From Fragilaria radians (lineage: Eukaryota; Bacillariophyta; Fragilariophyceae; Fragilariales; Fragilariaceae): a DNA stretch of 30,888 nucleotides. The notes beneath the pieces were generated by a model. The model worked only from the letters and a program-made list of their open reading frames with translations. It had not been told where the DNA came from and made no database searches. Location: positions 67,436 through 98,323 of the forward strand of contig CAAAJI010000219.1 in the NCBI GenBank assembly GCA_900642245.1. The letters are read 5' to 3'. A program made the position numbers and the translations under genes. Of the stretch, positions 30,269-30,888 are shown one piece after another. Within the stretch, counting starts at the first letter, position 1; every line of letters begins with the position of its first letter.

Positions 30269-30888
30269 TTAAATTTGAAATTGATCAAATTCAAGTTGAG
30301 ACATCTGCTTTTCAAAAAATGAGACTCCAATTGCAAAACATGTCCATTGACAGTATTTCTCATTTTCATAGTATTTTGTTTCATGGATTTGTTTCAAACC
30401 ATCTTTTGCATCATTTTCTAAGGCATTCTCAGCCTTTGAATGCTTAAATTCAAATAGAAACAATTGCTTTGTGTCCTCCAATGTAATTCCAATATCATAT
30501 TGTCCACAACCAGCATTTCTGTTGGATGTTGCCTTTGGACCACAAACTGCATTAAATATACCAAAATAAAACACATGATAGGGATTTTCAATCTTTGTAT
30601 CAAAAAAAGAACAATGTAGCAATGTTTCTTTCATTACAGTTTCCAGTAAGTTAATTTCAAATGGATCTGCTTGTAAGGCATTCATGATGTCTTGTTGACA
30701 CTGAGAACCAACAATTCCAGAATTTGTTACACCAAATGAGCAATTTATCCATTCATTTTTGATTTCTTGATTTGGCATGAAGACTCTCTCTTTGTTATAT
30801 GTAAGATATCCTGTATGAACCAAAAAGCATAAAATTGATTTAAGGTGAAGTAAGCATCCATAGTTTACTTTTGTTGATAATTCACCAA
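30269..30888 (-). CDS. PD-(D/E)XK nuclease domain of the DUF1703/PDDEXK_9 type, 5' end beyond window
   Basis: The minus frame is open from the right edge (30888) to a stop at 30269, about 205 residues. Just inside the edge ELSTKVNYGCLLHLKS leads into LVHTGYLTYNK, the junction that in this family links an N-terminal AAA-ATPase-like domain (PF09820 type) to the nuclease. Then come MPNQEIKNEW, a region of helices, FYFGIFNAV, and the nuclease core: SNRNAGCGQYDIGIT (metal-binding Asp) followed by LFLFEFKHSK (the E-x-K catalytic pair). The tail has GLKQIHETKYY and FAIGVSF, as the family shows. All core residues are present, so it may be active. The ATPase half would lie beyond the window. This family is patchy across bacteria and eukaryotes and is often tied to selfish or transferred DNA; its role is unknown. 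Confidence 0.82.
   Translation of the reverse strand, partial: GELSTKVNYGCLLHLKSILCFLVHTGYLTYNKERVFMPNQEIKNEWINCSFGVTNSGIVGSQCQQDIMNALQADPFEINLLETVMKETLLHCSFFDTKIENPYHVFYFGIFNAVCGPKATSNRNAGCGQYDIGITLEDTKQLFLFEFKHSKAENALENDAKDGLKQIHETKYYENEKYCQWTCFAIGVSFFEKQMSQLEFDQFQI

Overview
The window looks like nuclear DNA of a eukaryotic microalga, most probably a diatom (stramenopile). The grounds are an AT-rich sequence, spliced genes with short GT-AG introns (about 65-210 bp), a eukaryotic ribosomal protein (eS1/RPS3A), an exocyst subunit (Sec15), an LtrA-like multipass protein of a kind I associate with diatoms, telomere-like TTAGGG/TTAGGGG motifs, and decayed LTR retrotransposons. The taxonomic call is inference; no organelle or rRNA marker is present.

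Layout. 1-8.6 kb is transposon-rich and holds no convincing host gene: a decayed minus-strand reading frame (about 70-745), a broken retroelement integrase (1119-2071), telomere-like arrays, a perfect 106-bp tandem duplication, several copies of a 125-150 bp repeat carrying a tRNA-like T-arm and A/B-box-like motifs, and an internally deleted hAT transposase (7008-8147, minus) bracketed by copies of that repeat. 8.8-19.8 kb is the gene-dense core: an LtrA-like membrane protein (three exons, +), a signal-peptide membrane protein with a SAP-like segment (+), RPS3A with a 9-nt first coding exon (+), a KOW-like basic/acidic protein (-), and a secreted 16-repeat LRR protein (+). 19.8-24.8 kb is again a transposon graveyard, with two Ty3/gypsy protease-RT fragments facing each other. 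24.8-28.2 kb is the two-exon SEC15 gene (-). 28.2-30.3 kb is largely empty apart from a possible transposase relic, and the right edge carries the C-terminal part of a PD-(D/E)XK nuclease of the DUF1703/PDDEXK_9 type (-), running off the window.

The genes do not form an operon or an obvious pathway. RPS3A and SEC15 are housekeeping genes; the LtrA-like, SAP-like and LRR proteins are membrane or secreted. The items most worth following are the tRNA-like repeat family, the edge nuclease, the opposed Ty3 fragments, and the micro-exon of RPS3A. All gene models were joined by hand from splice motifs and reading frame.
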